This document shows, in pieces, positions 11,501 to 23,400 of a stretch of 64,000 bases of DNA. The stretch lies in NCBI RefSeq assembly GCF_000003815.2, contig NC_049995.1, positions 2,365,753-2,429,752 on the forward strand. The letters are read 5' to 3'. How positions within the stretch are numbered: position 1 is the stretch's first letter; each line of letters begins with the position of its first letter. The DNA comes from Branchiostoma floridae (lineage: Eukaryota; Chordata; Leptocardii; Amphioxiformes; Branchiostomatidae). The position numbers were made by a program, and so were the translations under genes. The notes beneath the pieces are model-generated. The model was given only the letters and a program-made list of their open reading frames with translations. It was not told the DNA's origin and did no database searches.

Positions 11501-14500
11501 CCGGCTCCTGCAGTTCAAGGAAAGACGTTAGCGGACCCAAACATACACCTCTTACTCTCTGCCATCTTTTTCAGTTACATATGTGACAAATTTGAAAGTC
11601 CTATCACTGAATGCAGTGGATTTATCAACTTCTGTCATTAATTATGCAAATTAACTGTTAATTTGCATAGCTAGTATCTCATTGTGTAAGTTTTTACTTA
11701 GGCTATCTACATACCAAAAATCATGACGATCCGTCAACACGTTCATATTTTCCCATTAATTATGCAAATGAGATCATCATCTGCATAATTAATAATGTAT
11801 TGATATTTCTTTCTTTCTCAGCTACAAATGTGACAAGTTTAAAAGTCCTATAAAGGAATGCAGTGGATTTACAAACTTTCCTCATTAATTATGCAAATTA
11901 GCTGTCGATTTGCATAATTATAATTCCATCATGTAAGTCTTCCCTTCGGCTATCTACAGATCAAAAATCATGACGATCCGTCAACACGTTCATATTTTCT
12001 CATTAATTATGCAAATGAGACCGTCATTTGCATAATTAATATGCATTGATATTTCTCTCTTTCTCATCTATATATGTGACAAGTTTGAAAGTCCTATCGT
12101 GAAATGCAGTGGAGTTATAAACTTTCCTCATTAATTATGCAAATTAGTTGCTGCTTTGCATAATCAGTATTCCATTATGTACATTGTTACCTGGGCTATC
12201 TACATACCAAAAATCATGACGATCCATCAACACGTTCTCCAGTTATTCTCGTCCAAAGTTTGAAAGGAAATCGGTGACTGCAGTTCCAAACAAGCCGCTA
12301 GGGGGTCCAAACTTACGGCACTTACTCTCTGCCCCAAGGGCTATCTACCACTAAAAAATCATAACCACAGCATGTCCAGAACACGAGATATCAAAAATTG
12401 AGGTTCTGCTGCAGTACCTTAGCAAGCCGCTAGGGGGCCCATTATCGAACTTGACCTTCGTTTTCCCGACCCCTACCCACCTACCAAATATAATCGGGAT
12501 ACATCAAAGGCTTCTCGAGTTATGCTGTTAACAGACACACAGACACACACACAGACAGACTCACAAGCCTAAAACATAACCTTATCATTCTGGCAAAGGT
12601 AACTAAAGACCTAGCCTAACCTAGGCTAACTAAAGACCTTACATCCAGCTTTGCTATATCAACATCTCGTATTAAGCTGTATTTGGTGCTTATCCGGCCC
12701 ATTATAGCCATAATTACATACATTAATCATTCAAAAACAACGACCTTCGATAAAGAATGTTTATTTGGCGAAGATGTGTGTTCGAGGAACTCTAGTTATT
12801 ATTACCTTTGCCAGAATGGCTAAGGTTATGTTTTAGGCTTGTGAGTCTGTCTGTGTGTCTGTTAACAGCATAACTCGAGAAGCCTTGGATGGATCCAGAT
12901 GATATTTGGTAGGTGGGTAGGGGTCGGGAAAACGAAGGTCAAGTTCGATAATGGGCCCCCTAGCGGCTTGCTAAGGTACTGCAGCAGAACCTCAATTTTT
13001 GATATCTCATGTTCTGGACATGCTGTGGTTATGATGTTCGAGTGGTAGATAGCCCTTGGGGCAGAGAGTAAGTGCGGTAAGTTTGGACCCCCTAGCGGCT
13101 TGTTTGGAACTGCAGTCGCCGATTTCCTTTCAAACTTTGGTCGAGAATAACTCCAGAACGTGTTGATGGATTGTCATGATTCTTGGTATGTAGATAGCCC
13201 AAGTAACAATGTACATAATAAAATACTAATTATGCAAATCAGCAGCTAATTTGCATAATTAATGACGAAATTTTATAAATCCACTGCATTTCATGATAGG
13301 GCTTTCAAACTTGTCACATATATAGATGAGAAAGAGAGAAATATAAATGCATGTTAATTATGCAAATGGTGGCCTCATTTGCATAATTAATGAGAAAATA
13401 TAGACGAGTTGACGGATCGTCATGATTTTTGGTATGTAGATAGCCAAAGGGAAGACTTACATGATGGAATTCTAATTATGCAAATCGACGGCTAATTTGC
13501 ATAATTAATGAGGAAAGTTTGTAAATCCACTGCATTCCTTTCTAGGACTTTCAAGCTTGTCATATTTGTAGCTGAGAAAGAAAGAAATATCAGTACATAT
13601 TAATTATGCAGATGATGATCTCATTTGCATAATTAATGGAAAATTATGAACGTGTTGACGAATCGTCATGATTTTCGGTATGTAGGTAGCCTAAGTAAAA
13701 ATTTACATAATGAGATACTAATTATGCAAATCAAATTAACGGCTAATTTGCATAGTTAATGCGGAAGGTTCATAAATCGACTGCATTCCGTGATAGGACT
13801 TTCAAACTTGTCACATGTACATACATGTATGCACATATGTAACTGAGAAAGATGGCAGAGAGTAAGAGGTGTATGTTTGGGTCCGGTAATATCTTTTCTT
13901 GAACTGCAGGAGCCGGTTTAGTTTCCTACTTTGAAAGAGAATAAGTCAAGAAGGGATGAAAGGATCATAATGATTTTTGGTATGCTGATAGCTTAAGTGA
14001 TGCTTGATACAATTTAATATTATTATGTTAATAGGGATCTAATTTGTATAAGCAATGGCGAAATGTTAAGAACCAACTCCAGGCATATAAAATAAAATGT
14101 AATGAGTAACACATTTATGTCTACAGACAACATTCTACATAACAAACCTGGTTTATTTGGCAAAGGTATGTTTTGTGATTTGATTTCTAATTTGAATGTA
14201 CTAAAGTAATGAATTTGAGAATTCTATGATCCCAGTGCCTTTTATAGTAGGACAGACACCATATTGTAATTATGGCAGGAGAAAGATTGATATATAGGTG
14301 CCAGTTATACAAATAAGGGCGAAAATGTAATGAATTTTTAGTGATAAATGATGTGAATTTCATACTTATGACATGTGTAATAGTAAAAGGTGTACATCAA
14401 TATGTAACGTTATAGGTAAGTTTGAATTCATAGCTTTCTTTGTTGCAGCTCTGGAATGTTTATCAATGATCGCTTGCAAAATGTAGAATGTTTTCTGACT

Positions 14501-14679
14501 TTCTTCCAGAGCGAGCCGGCGGGTCGGGGCTGGGTGTTGCCGGGATCGTGGGGATCTGTCTGGCGGGAGCGGCTCTGCTGTTCATCCTGGGCGGGCTCAT
14601 GGTCTACTTCAGCGGCGCCATCAAGGGTCGCATCACCGCCTGCCTCACTACGTCACAGACGTCTTACGATCCAAAATAA
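5569..14679 (+). CDS. CUB-LDLa-CUB-LDLa single-pass membrane protein
   Basis: Seven coding exons join in phase: 5569-5641, 6425-6621, 6981-7161, 7541-7684, 7991-8383, 8861-8992 and 14510-14679, giving 429 aa. Residues 1-20 are a signal peptide ([17 protein letters not shown]). CUB1 spans about 25-150 and LDLa1 about 152-188, with six Cys and [15 protein letters not shown]2 spans about 203-328 with four Cys, and LDLa2 about 333-371 with six Cys and [13 protein letters not shown] glycine-rich transmembrane helix covers about 379-405 and is followed by a tail of about 22 residues. The LDLa acidic clusters are those that bind calcium in the family. The architecture resembles the Neto and LRP3/10/12 co-receptors, but the strict alternation and short tail fit none of them exactly, so the ligand is unknown. 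CUB1 lacks the first of the two usual disulfides. The start is the first of two adjacent ATGs just before the hydrophobic segment. Confidence 0.86.
5683..6077. mobile_element. TIR element (MITE) in intron 2
   Basis: The left end (TAGGCCTAGGGGAAAAAAAT and on to about 5719) and the right end (about 6042-6077) are near-exact inverted copies of some 36 bp. Both ends are followed inward by AGGGTCGG- and GGTAGGTAGGG-type subterminal repeats. It has no coding capacity. It lies 42 bp after the donor of the signal-peptide exon of the CUB/LDLa gene. Confidence 0.72.
6185..6306 (+). repeat. Dispersed repeat copy, plus orientation
   Basis: Reverse-complement partner of the repeat at 3199-3345. It shares GAAACGTCTGACCGTTTCC, ATATCATATCCAGTTGCT and a 3' end CTGGATGTCTAACCTTCATC. 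It ends about 120 bp before the first CUB exon. Confidence 0.6.
6829..6890 (+). repeat. Polypurine (GA-rich) tract
   Basis: About 60 nearly uninterrupted purines (AAAGAAAGAAAGAAGAAAAG and similar) lie in intron 3, just after a CA/CG-rich simple repeat at 6773-6811. Such mirror-like purine runs can adopt triplex structure; no function can be assigned. Confidence 0.7.
9178..9895 (+). repeat. Dispersed repeat block sharing modules with the foldback arms
   Basis: It contains the modules AAGGTCAAGTTCGATAATGG, CCCCCTAGCAGCTTGTTTGG and CTGTTAACACGATAACTCGAG. These are also found, better preserved, at 12845-13130. Two internal subunits begin with GTAGCGGTTGT (9293 and 9445). It is probably an older copy of the same family. 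Confidence 0.6.
11038..11737 (+). repeat. 350-bp tandem duplication
   Basis: 11038-11387 is repeated at 11388-11737 with no difference that I can see. Both copies start CCATTGCTCATACAAATGAG and end with CATGACGATCCGTCA. The near-identity points to a recent event or an assembly duplication. Confidence 0.88.
11640..12170 (+). repeat. Array of ATGCAAAT/ATTTGCAT dyads
   Basis: ATGCAAAT starts at 11644, 11762, 11891, 12009 and 12127, giving spacings of 118, 129, 118 and 118. Most are followed within 10-20 bases by an inverted ATTTGCAT or TTTGCAT inside TTAATTATGCAAAT...ATTTGCATAATTAA. Between dyads lies a conserved spacer with GTGACAAGTTTGAAAGTCCT and AATGCAGTGGA. Mirror-image arrays occupy the right arm at about 13225-13760. 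Confidence 0.8.
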
Positions 14680-14774
14680 ATTCATATCCATGCGCCAATA
14701 CAACTCCTATCTAAATAGGCCAGGGTGTCATTTTCAAGATTTCTTGAAGTAAACCATTGAACTTCTTAAACTTG

Positions 14775-14780
14775 AATAAA
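14775..14780 (+). terminator. Polyadenylation signal AATAAA, CUB/LDLa gene
   Basis: AATAAA lies 96 bases after the TAA stop at 14677-14679. A second AATAAA overlaps the stop codon itself. Confidence 0.55.
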
Positions 14781-17273
14781 CCCTGTTTTTTCCCAAAAAT
14801 TTTAGTAAACACAGCATCAAAGCTAACACTAAAAGTTTGATTGATAGACTTTGGTATATTCAAATTGAAAATTACTTTCAGAATTTTCACCTTTCCCCTT
14901 TTCAGTATAGTACCTCCTTGGTTCATCTTTACTTTTATGTCATACCTGTGACGCGAAAACGTTCGATACTGGTGTTCCGGACCGTGTGATAACTTTCCGT
15001 ATCACATGGGCTCTACGTTGTATCAAACGGGCTCCATTCGAATAAATCGAACTATTTCGAGCGGGCCGAGTGGGGCGCCGTCGAAAATTCGAATACCTGA
15101 TTTTTATATCAACAACCCGACAACTTTGAAAACGTGAAAAGATAGATAATACCGCTCGTTGTTGAGAATGACAGGGACCATATAACCCGATGCCGTGAGC
15201 TTAGATTGTTAGAAAAAATGCAGAAGTCAGAAGACTGTCACCTTGAAGTCATGCTAGAGGTCAGAGCGACTTGTTGAGTGTTTTGAACAGGAAACATTCA
15301 CTCTTGTTTGTAAACCACTGATTCGATGGACGCAATCATTTGTTTAGTTCCAAAGGCTTATTTTGACTGAAAACATGTCTCAGTTTGATTTGAACGTTTC
15401 GATGTTTTGAACGTTTTATCTACAGATTTGTCCAACGTATTGCCACTGCATAGGCGTCTAAAACGCTTCACAGAAGTGCTTTAATCTTAACTTTGATTTA
15501 GTAGAGCCAGACTGTTTCCAGGGCCTACACAGGCAAGCTTCTCGTCTTCAGGGCCAACATGCCTTCCACTGAGGAAATTTTACCACAGCGCCCTTTGCCA
15601 ATGATGTTTCTCGTACGGTCTCGTTCAGAGGATATGTGGTGAAATTTTTATCAGTACATGTTATCCCTTGTGCCAAGGAGCTGACCCGTACTAAGGTCCA
15701 AGAAACAGGCTGGTATCTGTCTGACTTGATATTTGTCTTTTTGGTCGACCTGAAATGGTTTTTAAAAATAGCCCAGCTGTGTGTCACATGTGTGTCTTCT
15801 CGGCTGCGCATTTGGCAGGTGGTACGTTTAGTGACCTGCAACGTTTATTTAGCTACATTTATGGACGAGATAGTCAAGTCATAGACGAGATAAAGTTCGT
15901 TTTACTACAAACATTTGAAGTAGGGCGGTCCGCAGGCAGACTGCTTGGTTACATTTCTAGGCTTTGTGTCATAGTATGGTTGATTTTCCTGCTTTACCTA
16001 TAAAAAAGAAGAGACAAACTTGTTCCTGCCATTTTTTGGTGAGACAGCAGAAGTTACTGCTACGGGCGTTTTACTCTGGATGCTGTGATTTCTTTGCTAG
16101 ACTTGCTCAGTGCATTTCAATGTTAAGCTATATCTAAAAGTTCTACAAGTGAATGCACTTTGAAATAAAGCGAAGTCCCAAATGAAAACATTTATTTGTA
16201 TTTCCTTCCCATTGTATACATTGATGTATAACGTTAACATCGCCTTTATTCATCTTTATCACTACCAAAGAAAATTCCCAAAGAAATACATTATGCCGCA
16301 TATTTTGAAATGAAAGCATATATGTAACTCATTGTAAATGGCAAAGTGTACCGAAGTCACCATTCAAGAACAATTTGTAGGTTTCTCAACATTGTCATCA
16401 ATGCTTATAACACTTTCAACAGGAATTATAGAAAACAATCCAACTATAGATTGATCATATACAATGTAATAGCACGAACGTTCATCTTGCTCGTTATACA
16501 ACATTATTGACATAAAAGGAAAGTGGATTCGTCAATTTTTCGGAAAGTCTTCTTGTCTTCTTCAAGATAACGGAAAATATTTCTTGAACTAAGCCGGGGG
16601 CCGATACCGACTTCATATGACCCTTGACCCGTTATTGACGTCAGTCATTGGAAGGATGATTTGAGTCATAAAGGTCTCGGCTGTACTGTAGAATACTAAA
16701 TTTAGATAGCTTGTTGAAAATTTGGAGTGTCAATCTCAATTTGTGTCGGAAAAGATTATGTTAAATCCCCCTCCAAAACATTGACAGTCTTTTGACCTTA
16801 AGGCTTAAGTTGATACCAACATTATATATGATAGGGGGTCCAAGAAGAACCTTTGCAGGAACTGAGAAGACCAAACGGTACTCATAGAAAGGTCGCTTAG
16901 CTCATAAATGTCTTTTTTAACATCAGGAAAATAAACAAAGTATTAAAAGATCTTAAAAGCCTCTGTGCGAATTTATGTTATCAGACTTGTTAACCTTAAT
17001 AAACCTTAACCGTAACAAGATGTGCTCACATAGTACAGGAACGAGCTGTTAGTGAAAATATACAAAGTTCAGAATCATGTAAACAGGGTACGGGCTTGAG
17101 CGTCGTCCAGTTTTCAGTGACCCTATTTCTGGATTCTGATTTTTCTTCGAGACCTCCAAAGGGATAACCCTTACTGATCCTTTAATATCAGTACAAATAG
17201 GTATCTATGCCAGAGAATATTTAGCCAGTAGCTAGTGTAAACAATACGTTTAACTCCAGATTGCTTTTGTTGA
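14781..17273. other. Intergenic, no gene recognised
   Basis: This lies between the convergent 3' ends of the CUB/LDLa gene and the angiopoietin-like gene. Short open frames around 15550-16000 on both strands overlap each other, have no domain character and no splice support. 14990-15100 is CG-richer (GTGATAACTTTCCGTATCAC, inverted-looking) and may belong to a repeat I cannot name. Confidence 0.5.
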
Positions 17274-17279
17274 TTTATT
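17274..17279 (-). terminator. Polyadenylation signal, angiopoietin-like gene
   Basis: TTTATT on the plus strand reads AATAAA on the minus strand, 127 bases downstream of the TAG stop at 17406-17408. It is the first such signal past the stop and fits a short 3' UTR. Confidence 0.45.
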
Positions 17280-17405
17280 TTACACTCAAACCTGTTTGTA
17301 TCCACTTGTCTGATATAGATATAGATGAAAAATACTTTAATCGGAAAGCCGCTATTGTTCTGTTGTGTCAATGAAGATTACGATGACCTATATTTGCATT
17401 TTTCT

Positions 17406-20400
17406 CTAGCAGTGGCCAAAGTTGGCGGGCCGTATTTTCATCTCTTCGCTCTTGACGGAATAGAACATGCCCTTCCACTGTATCCACTCTATCCCGTCCC
17501 CCCTGCCGATGTGCTCCCCCAGAGGATGGTACAGTCCATTCAGGTTGCTATGGTGACAGTTGCCGTACCACCAGCCACCGCGGAACCGGTCTGCGCATGC
17601 GCTGGGGTCCGAGTCGTTGTCCTTGTCTGTCGTGCTGAAGGGTCGGCCGTCGTGGTAGGTCAGTGCGTCTCCTGAACACGTGACATCAAACAAACAAACA
17701 ACTGCAGATCCACAAAGGGTAGATAGGGGGCCAACATGTAATGATGATCGTTTCCCTTAGTGTGTCTAAGGCTACTCCGAAATTAGGACGATGGATGTTC
17801 ACATAGAAAGCTTCAAAGAAACAACTGTAGATCTACAGCCAGCCAGCAGCTAGAGGGCCAATATATGTAATGATATAGTTGATCATAGTTTCTTTTCATA
17901 TCATTACGCACATATACTGCCGCCGTGGTAGCTTTGATCTTTATTTGATATATTAAGATATGGCGTACCAAACCCTGAAAAAAGGATGTTCACAAAGTAG
18001 GATACATAGAAAGATAAAAACAGCTGCAGTTCAACAAACAGCAGCTAGGGGGCTCACGTTCTATAGTTTCTTTGATTACTATATCGGCTTACATACAATG
18101 TAACGTTTCATGTGTCAAAAGTGATGAAAGCTAAAATTACTGAAGTGCGAAACAATTATCGCTTCTCCGTAGAATCCCTAGTCCCTTTACCTGAAATGGT
18201 TCACCCATAAAGTTAATAAGAAATAAGTGTTACCTGCATTGCCATTGTACCATCCGAGCCTCAGGCGATACTTGTCACTTTCTGGTTCCAGGTGAAAGTA
18301 GGCGTAGTGCGCATGCGCTCGCCTATCGTCCCAGTCCGTCAGCGTCACCCGAAGCTCGTGTGGCTGCTGTGACGTCAGCAGTCGGATCTTGCCGTTGCCC
18401 AACCAGAACTCGCCCCGAACGTTGCCGAAGCCCCGTCGGTAGTCGTCCCAGTTCCGGAAAAAGTCGACCGTGCCGTTCAGACGACGCTGGATAACAGTCC
18501 AACCTATGACCGACATCAAAGATTATTATCATGTCATCATGTATTGGCCAATGAAAAGGCTATGCTTTTCATTGGCCAATACATGACTGTTAGCATGTTA
18601 TCATGTATTGGCAAATGAAAAGGCTCTGCTTTACCATAAACACCCGTCATTATTACTCTGTATGCATCATTACTCCACACCCACCGCTTCGCTCACTCGG
18701 TGGTTTATTTGGTGGTCATATCACCCATGTGAACTAAAAAGCATTTTTCTTGAAACTACTAGTATGTACATGTATAAGAATCGAAGTGATGGAGAAATCT
18801 ATCTAAGGGCACAACTAACGTAAAGTAAACGACGTCTGAGATATCTTGCACTGCAAAAATTTGTATTTTCCATCCTTTAGTTTAGCATTAATTAAAAATG
18901 TACAGAACGCACCTCCGCCGCTGTCGACCATGTCACAGTAGACAGGAAATGACGTAGTGTCCACCTGTACCGTGTACCGCCCGCTAACCGTGACGCCCTT
19001 CCGGTACATACCGGCACAACCTGGGGGTGAAAGAAAAGGGTGGAGATTTTGTAACCAGCTTTTGTTGCAAAAAGCACTCTTCTTTTTACATTCTGTATCA
19101 TGTAATATTTTCATTTTACAACAACATCTATTAACGTTACACATATTGGCCATTACGAAGTTTGTATTGATTTTCAATTCAAGACTTAAAGGGTATTTCA
19201 GAGCCCACTTCTTCGGGTGCAATCTTACATGTAAATGGTGAATATAAAGCTGATCATGATTCAATACGAATACAGCATTATTCAAGTGCTTGTTAAAAAA
19301 ACTTTCTTATGTACCCAGCAACAACCGAAATTCGGTTAATTAATCAATGGATTATACTGACATATGTTATAAAATCATCAGCTGGATAGCAGCAACGGTA
19401 ACGCAATTCCAACACTAGAAAGGCCGGTATTTGCTTAGGAGCAAATTCAGCTATTTTCACTCCGCTCTCCCCTTTATGCAAAAATGGACTTTTCCAAAAT
19501 TGAACTTGAAAAATCCAATGTGAGTACTGTACGGTAATCAAACTTTTATTTCTTTATTACAACACGCACACAGCATGCTAATGTTTCACACATTAACAAA
19601 GCAAGCACCGTTTTACTTCAAGAAAAAAAATAATGTCACAAACGGAAATTTTCTACTGATGCAACACGTTATGTGACCCTAAACGTTGGTATTACGTACC
19701 CACAGCAGACAATAGCGTGGTTATGATTAAAGTTTTCCTGCTTATTTACACAAGGCAAGGGCAATTACTGCACTTATTTAAGGTTGTCACAAGCATAACT
19801 AATCTTCATACAAGCAGACATCACCAAACTGCACTACACTTTTAACTCTTTACCAAGATATGCTTATTAGCCGTTTTTAGCGAAGTGCAATTTAAAAAAA
19901 ATCCAATTGGATATCATGGCTGCACTGCAATTACATTATCATTACAAATACATGTGGGACCGCGTGGCACGATCGGGAGCGCGTTGGTCTCAGGCCCGAG
20001 AGGTCCCGGGTTCAAATCCGCTTGCCGTGTCACCGATCTTGTGCCCTTGGGAAAGGCACTTTACACGACTTTCCTCACCTAACTCAGGTGTAAATGAGTA
20101 CATAGCTTCGGCTAGTGGCAGTAACAGGCCTTTGTTGTGGTGACAGGCCATAGGGGCATGTTCGGGCATGACGCCATGACACACGAGTCAGGGGTAGGAG
20201 GAACCCCTTACATCCTTGGTCGGAAGTCCTCCTAGGAGACGGAAACTCCAAATAACAAACCTGCATCTGCTGGGGCCGTCTTACACGTTGCAAACAATTG
20301 CCCCTGTAGGACTTAGTGCGCCAGTGGACGAGAGGGTGGTGGAGAAGGAAGTGCACACCCCTCCTTCACCTTAAAAAGTGCAGGCCAGGCAGACGGGTCG

Positions 20401-23400
20401 CCTTAAACCCACCCTGTCTGCCTACCATTGTCTTCCGAGACAGACGGATGCCAAAACAAATACATATAAATGTATGCACATTGTATTCAGACAAAAAGGA
20501 TCGCATTCTGTTTTTATACTAAGAGTTAATCAGCTAATACATTATATTGATGAACAAAGCTAATTAGCGACTGTATGTTTGCACGGAGTCTGTTTTGCAT
20601 ATCTAAATGTTTTGCATGCCTTTTGTCTGAAAAAAAGGATGCAGCAATTGCAGTTATTATACGTCTGTTATAAACTTAACGTCCCATTTATTTTCCACAT
20701 AAACTAATCAGTTTATGATTATCTAATTATTCTGATTAACTGTTTGTATTACAGTGCATTACTAAATTACACAGCATATACCATGACGTGGTGTCTGAAA
20801 AGTCATAAAAACGTATTCATGTCTGTCATGAAATACAATGTTTGAACTCATGGTTGGTATAATAATATCTCTAATTGTCACTTAGTTTAATAGTTACAAT
20901 ATTGTCCCAAATAGCCTAATCATACATAAAGCTGGTGTTTCTGTCACAGTAACACTTCTTGTACGTGACTTTGCTATCCTCTCCTTGGTGTCTGTTGATG
21001 CCACCTTTGTAGCCAGTTGACTATTGTGTTCTCTGACAGGCCAGACTTTGTGGAATTAGTTGAGTTCGAGCACCCGACCAATAATGAATTTAGCACTGTC
21101 AAATTGACACCCTCTATAAAGGCACAACCCCACCTGTCTGCACAACAGTCCTGGTGGTGTATCCTCTTCCTCCAGTAGAAAATAGAATAGAATACAATAA
21201 TTAGTATTTCCTTTGTGTAATTTCATGTACTGCCACCCAGAGTAAAAGGAAGATCCTTTTTGTTTGTTGATTAGAAAAAAAGCCACACCTGATTACATAT
21301 ATTCTTGTACAACCAACCTGAATGGACAATTCACAACATAGTGTAACGTTTGTACTAGTAGATTTGCCCTTGAAAATCTGTACTATCATATAACGTTACT
21401 ATGGAAGAGAACTACTGTACACTTTTCACCTATAATTAGTAGAATCATATCATAATGTTTAATTAGTAGAATTGTAAGATATACTCTGTATTCTTTCTTT
21501 TTTCGTTGCAGTTTAAAGTTGGCCATACAAAATTGACTGTACTTTTTGTCGTGTCAATAAAGCTTGATGATACAATACTAGTACTGTCTCATCAGTCACT
21601 GCAAAGCGCAACAATATTCCATGCATGCGCTCCCACTTACCGCGGCATTCTGACGCTACGGTATCGCTTATCCAGACACTCTAAACGTGGGTAAATCAAA
21701 CAAAAACTGCACAATAACGACGACAAGTTACCCAAACTTGTTACTGCATTTGTGTATTGTTGCCAATTTTAAGATAAACAGTACAATTTTTCACTTACTT
21801 TTAACGGACTTCTTCCCGGCGACATATATGTACTCCCAGCCGCTAAGTTGAAAAACCCTTCCTCATTGGCTGTACCCGAGCTGACCAATCAGGTCATCGC
21901 TTCCGCTAAGTGTCGGGCGCATATTGGTTCCCTTCTAAATTCAATTAGCCACAATGCACAGCTGCAGGTAAACAGCTTACGTCACGCCCGGAAACGTCCA
22001 TAACCATATATGGTGCAACGGACGCACGTGCAAACGTGACCATATATGGTTACACGCGCGAAACGCGAGCTCGGTGAAAATATGCGTAGATACCCCGCCA
22101 AATTGGCTTTTAAATGATTTTGAAGTGACGTTTGGCCAAAAATAATACCGGGGTCCTTTTAATAAGTATCTCACGCAGTATCATACCAACTTTCAAGTCA
22201 TCTGGACGTAATACCTGGGCACGGGAGACATGAATATACAGCCGGGCCAGAAAATGACCTTAAAACATCCCTAAAATCATTGTAAAGGTATCTATCAAAA
22301 AAATGAGAAAAACGGGTCTGGGTATCGGCCCACTGTACCCTTGTGCCAAATTTCAGGCCATTTGGTCCAGGAACGACGGAGAGGAATCACTTTAAAGGTC
22401 GCGACAGGAGAAAGAAAGAAAGAAAGAAAGAAGAAACCGTATGAAAACAATATTTTCACTCGAAGCGTACCTACGGTACGCGGAGTGAAAATAATAATTT
22501 GGCAAAGGACCTATCCAAACATTATCGTAGTGAAACTATCCACGTGTATGTATAACTCTTGACCTAACATTTTTACTATCACTGGGATACCGCGTTCCAC
22601 TCGACTTATCGTCCAGCTGGCCCTGTACAGTCCCGTTCTATGGGAGGATGTGTTTAACTTTTAAAGAAATCCTGATTAGACTTCAAAGAGCATAAAGTGC
22701 CGTTTCCTCTCGTGTAGTTGACACAAGTGGAAGACCACACACACATCGTTAACTTTATGGTACTCTCTTCAACCAAATGTTCAGTTCCGACTGTTTTTTG
22801 ACGTGTTTTTAGCCGTTTTTTGTAGGGCTTTTATGTTTTGTACCGTTTTCTTCATGTCCAGGTGGCCACTGGATTTCCAAAGCAACGGTCTATGTACTAG
22901 TGCATGTACTTCCTGTGTGTGTAGTATAGATTTTGCCTCTCTGAATTTGCTTGGAGATTAATACACGAGAGAATCCTCGCCAGTTACGACTGACAAAGAC
23001 GAGGGGTGATACCAACTCAGTCACTTATGGGACCACATTCTTGCAGCAACGCCGCCATGCGGAAATTAAAAGCCCTTTATTTGACGTCCGCATATCATTT
23101 CCATTTGTAATTGAATACCTAAAATTTCACTTTTCGAGTACATTTTAAAGTATTATCACACCAGAAATACCTCACATTTTATCGCCAGGAGAAGAACCTC
23201 TACAATCGTTTGAAAACCAGATAAGAGAACAACTTCAATTTTCGGTAAACTCAAATGAATTCGGTCGAAAATCTCCTACACAACAAAACACCTTTGTACT
23301 GTCCAGAGGATGCATATGCCATCCATGCAATGTACTGAAGTTTCCTTCTCACATGTCTCTGGTTTTCGTCAGGTGATATCTAACTTCAGGAAGGATCAGC

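Larger units (their letters stand above)
10945..14172. mobile_element. Large foldback element with arms of about 1.4-1.7 kb
   Basis: The left arm (about 10945-12603) and right arm (about 12803-14172) are inverted copies around a spacer of about 200 bp. Outer ends: CCTTTGCCAAATAAACCAGG at 10959 against CCTGGTTTATTTGGCAAAGG at about 14147. Inner ends: CATAACCTTATCATTCTGGC against GCCAGAATGGCTAAGGTTATG. The arms carry paired ATGCAAAT/ATTTGCAT dyads and modules with CAAGCCGCTAGGGGG. No transposase frame is present. The extra left-arm length is roughly explained by the 350-bp tandem duplication at 11038-11737. The class is unknown. Confidence 0.78.
8993..14509 (+). other. Long last intron of the CUB/LDLa gene
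   Basis: A 5.5-kb intron between the LDLa2 exon and the transmembrane exon. It is filled with related repeats: a direct-orientation block at 9178-9895, non-repetitive sequence of unknown nature at about 9900-10900, and the large foldback element at 10945-14172. I see no coding exon inside it. Confidence 0.7.

Noticed and set aside
11280-13760. CRISPR-like regularly spaced repeats
   Set aside because: The context is eukaryotic, the spacers between repeats are themselves conserved, and the repeats are inverted dyads within a foldback element.
15550-16003. Small protein genes in the spacer after the CUB/LDLa gene
   Set aside because: Overlapping frames on both strands, no splice or domain support, no polyadenylation context.
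19885-20563. Open frames within the SINE
   Set aside because: The sequence is explained by a tRNA-derived SINE; the frames are chance.
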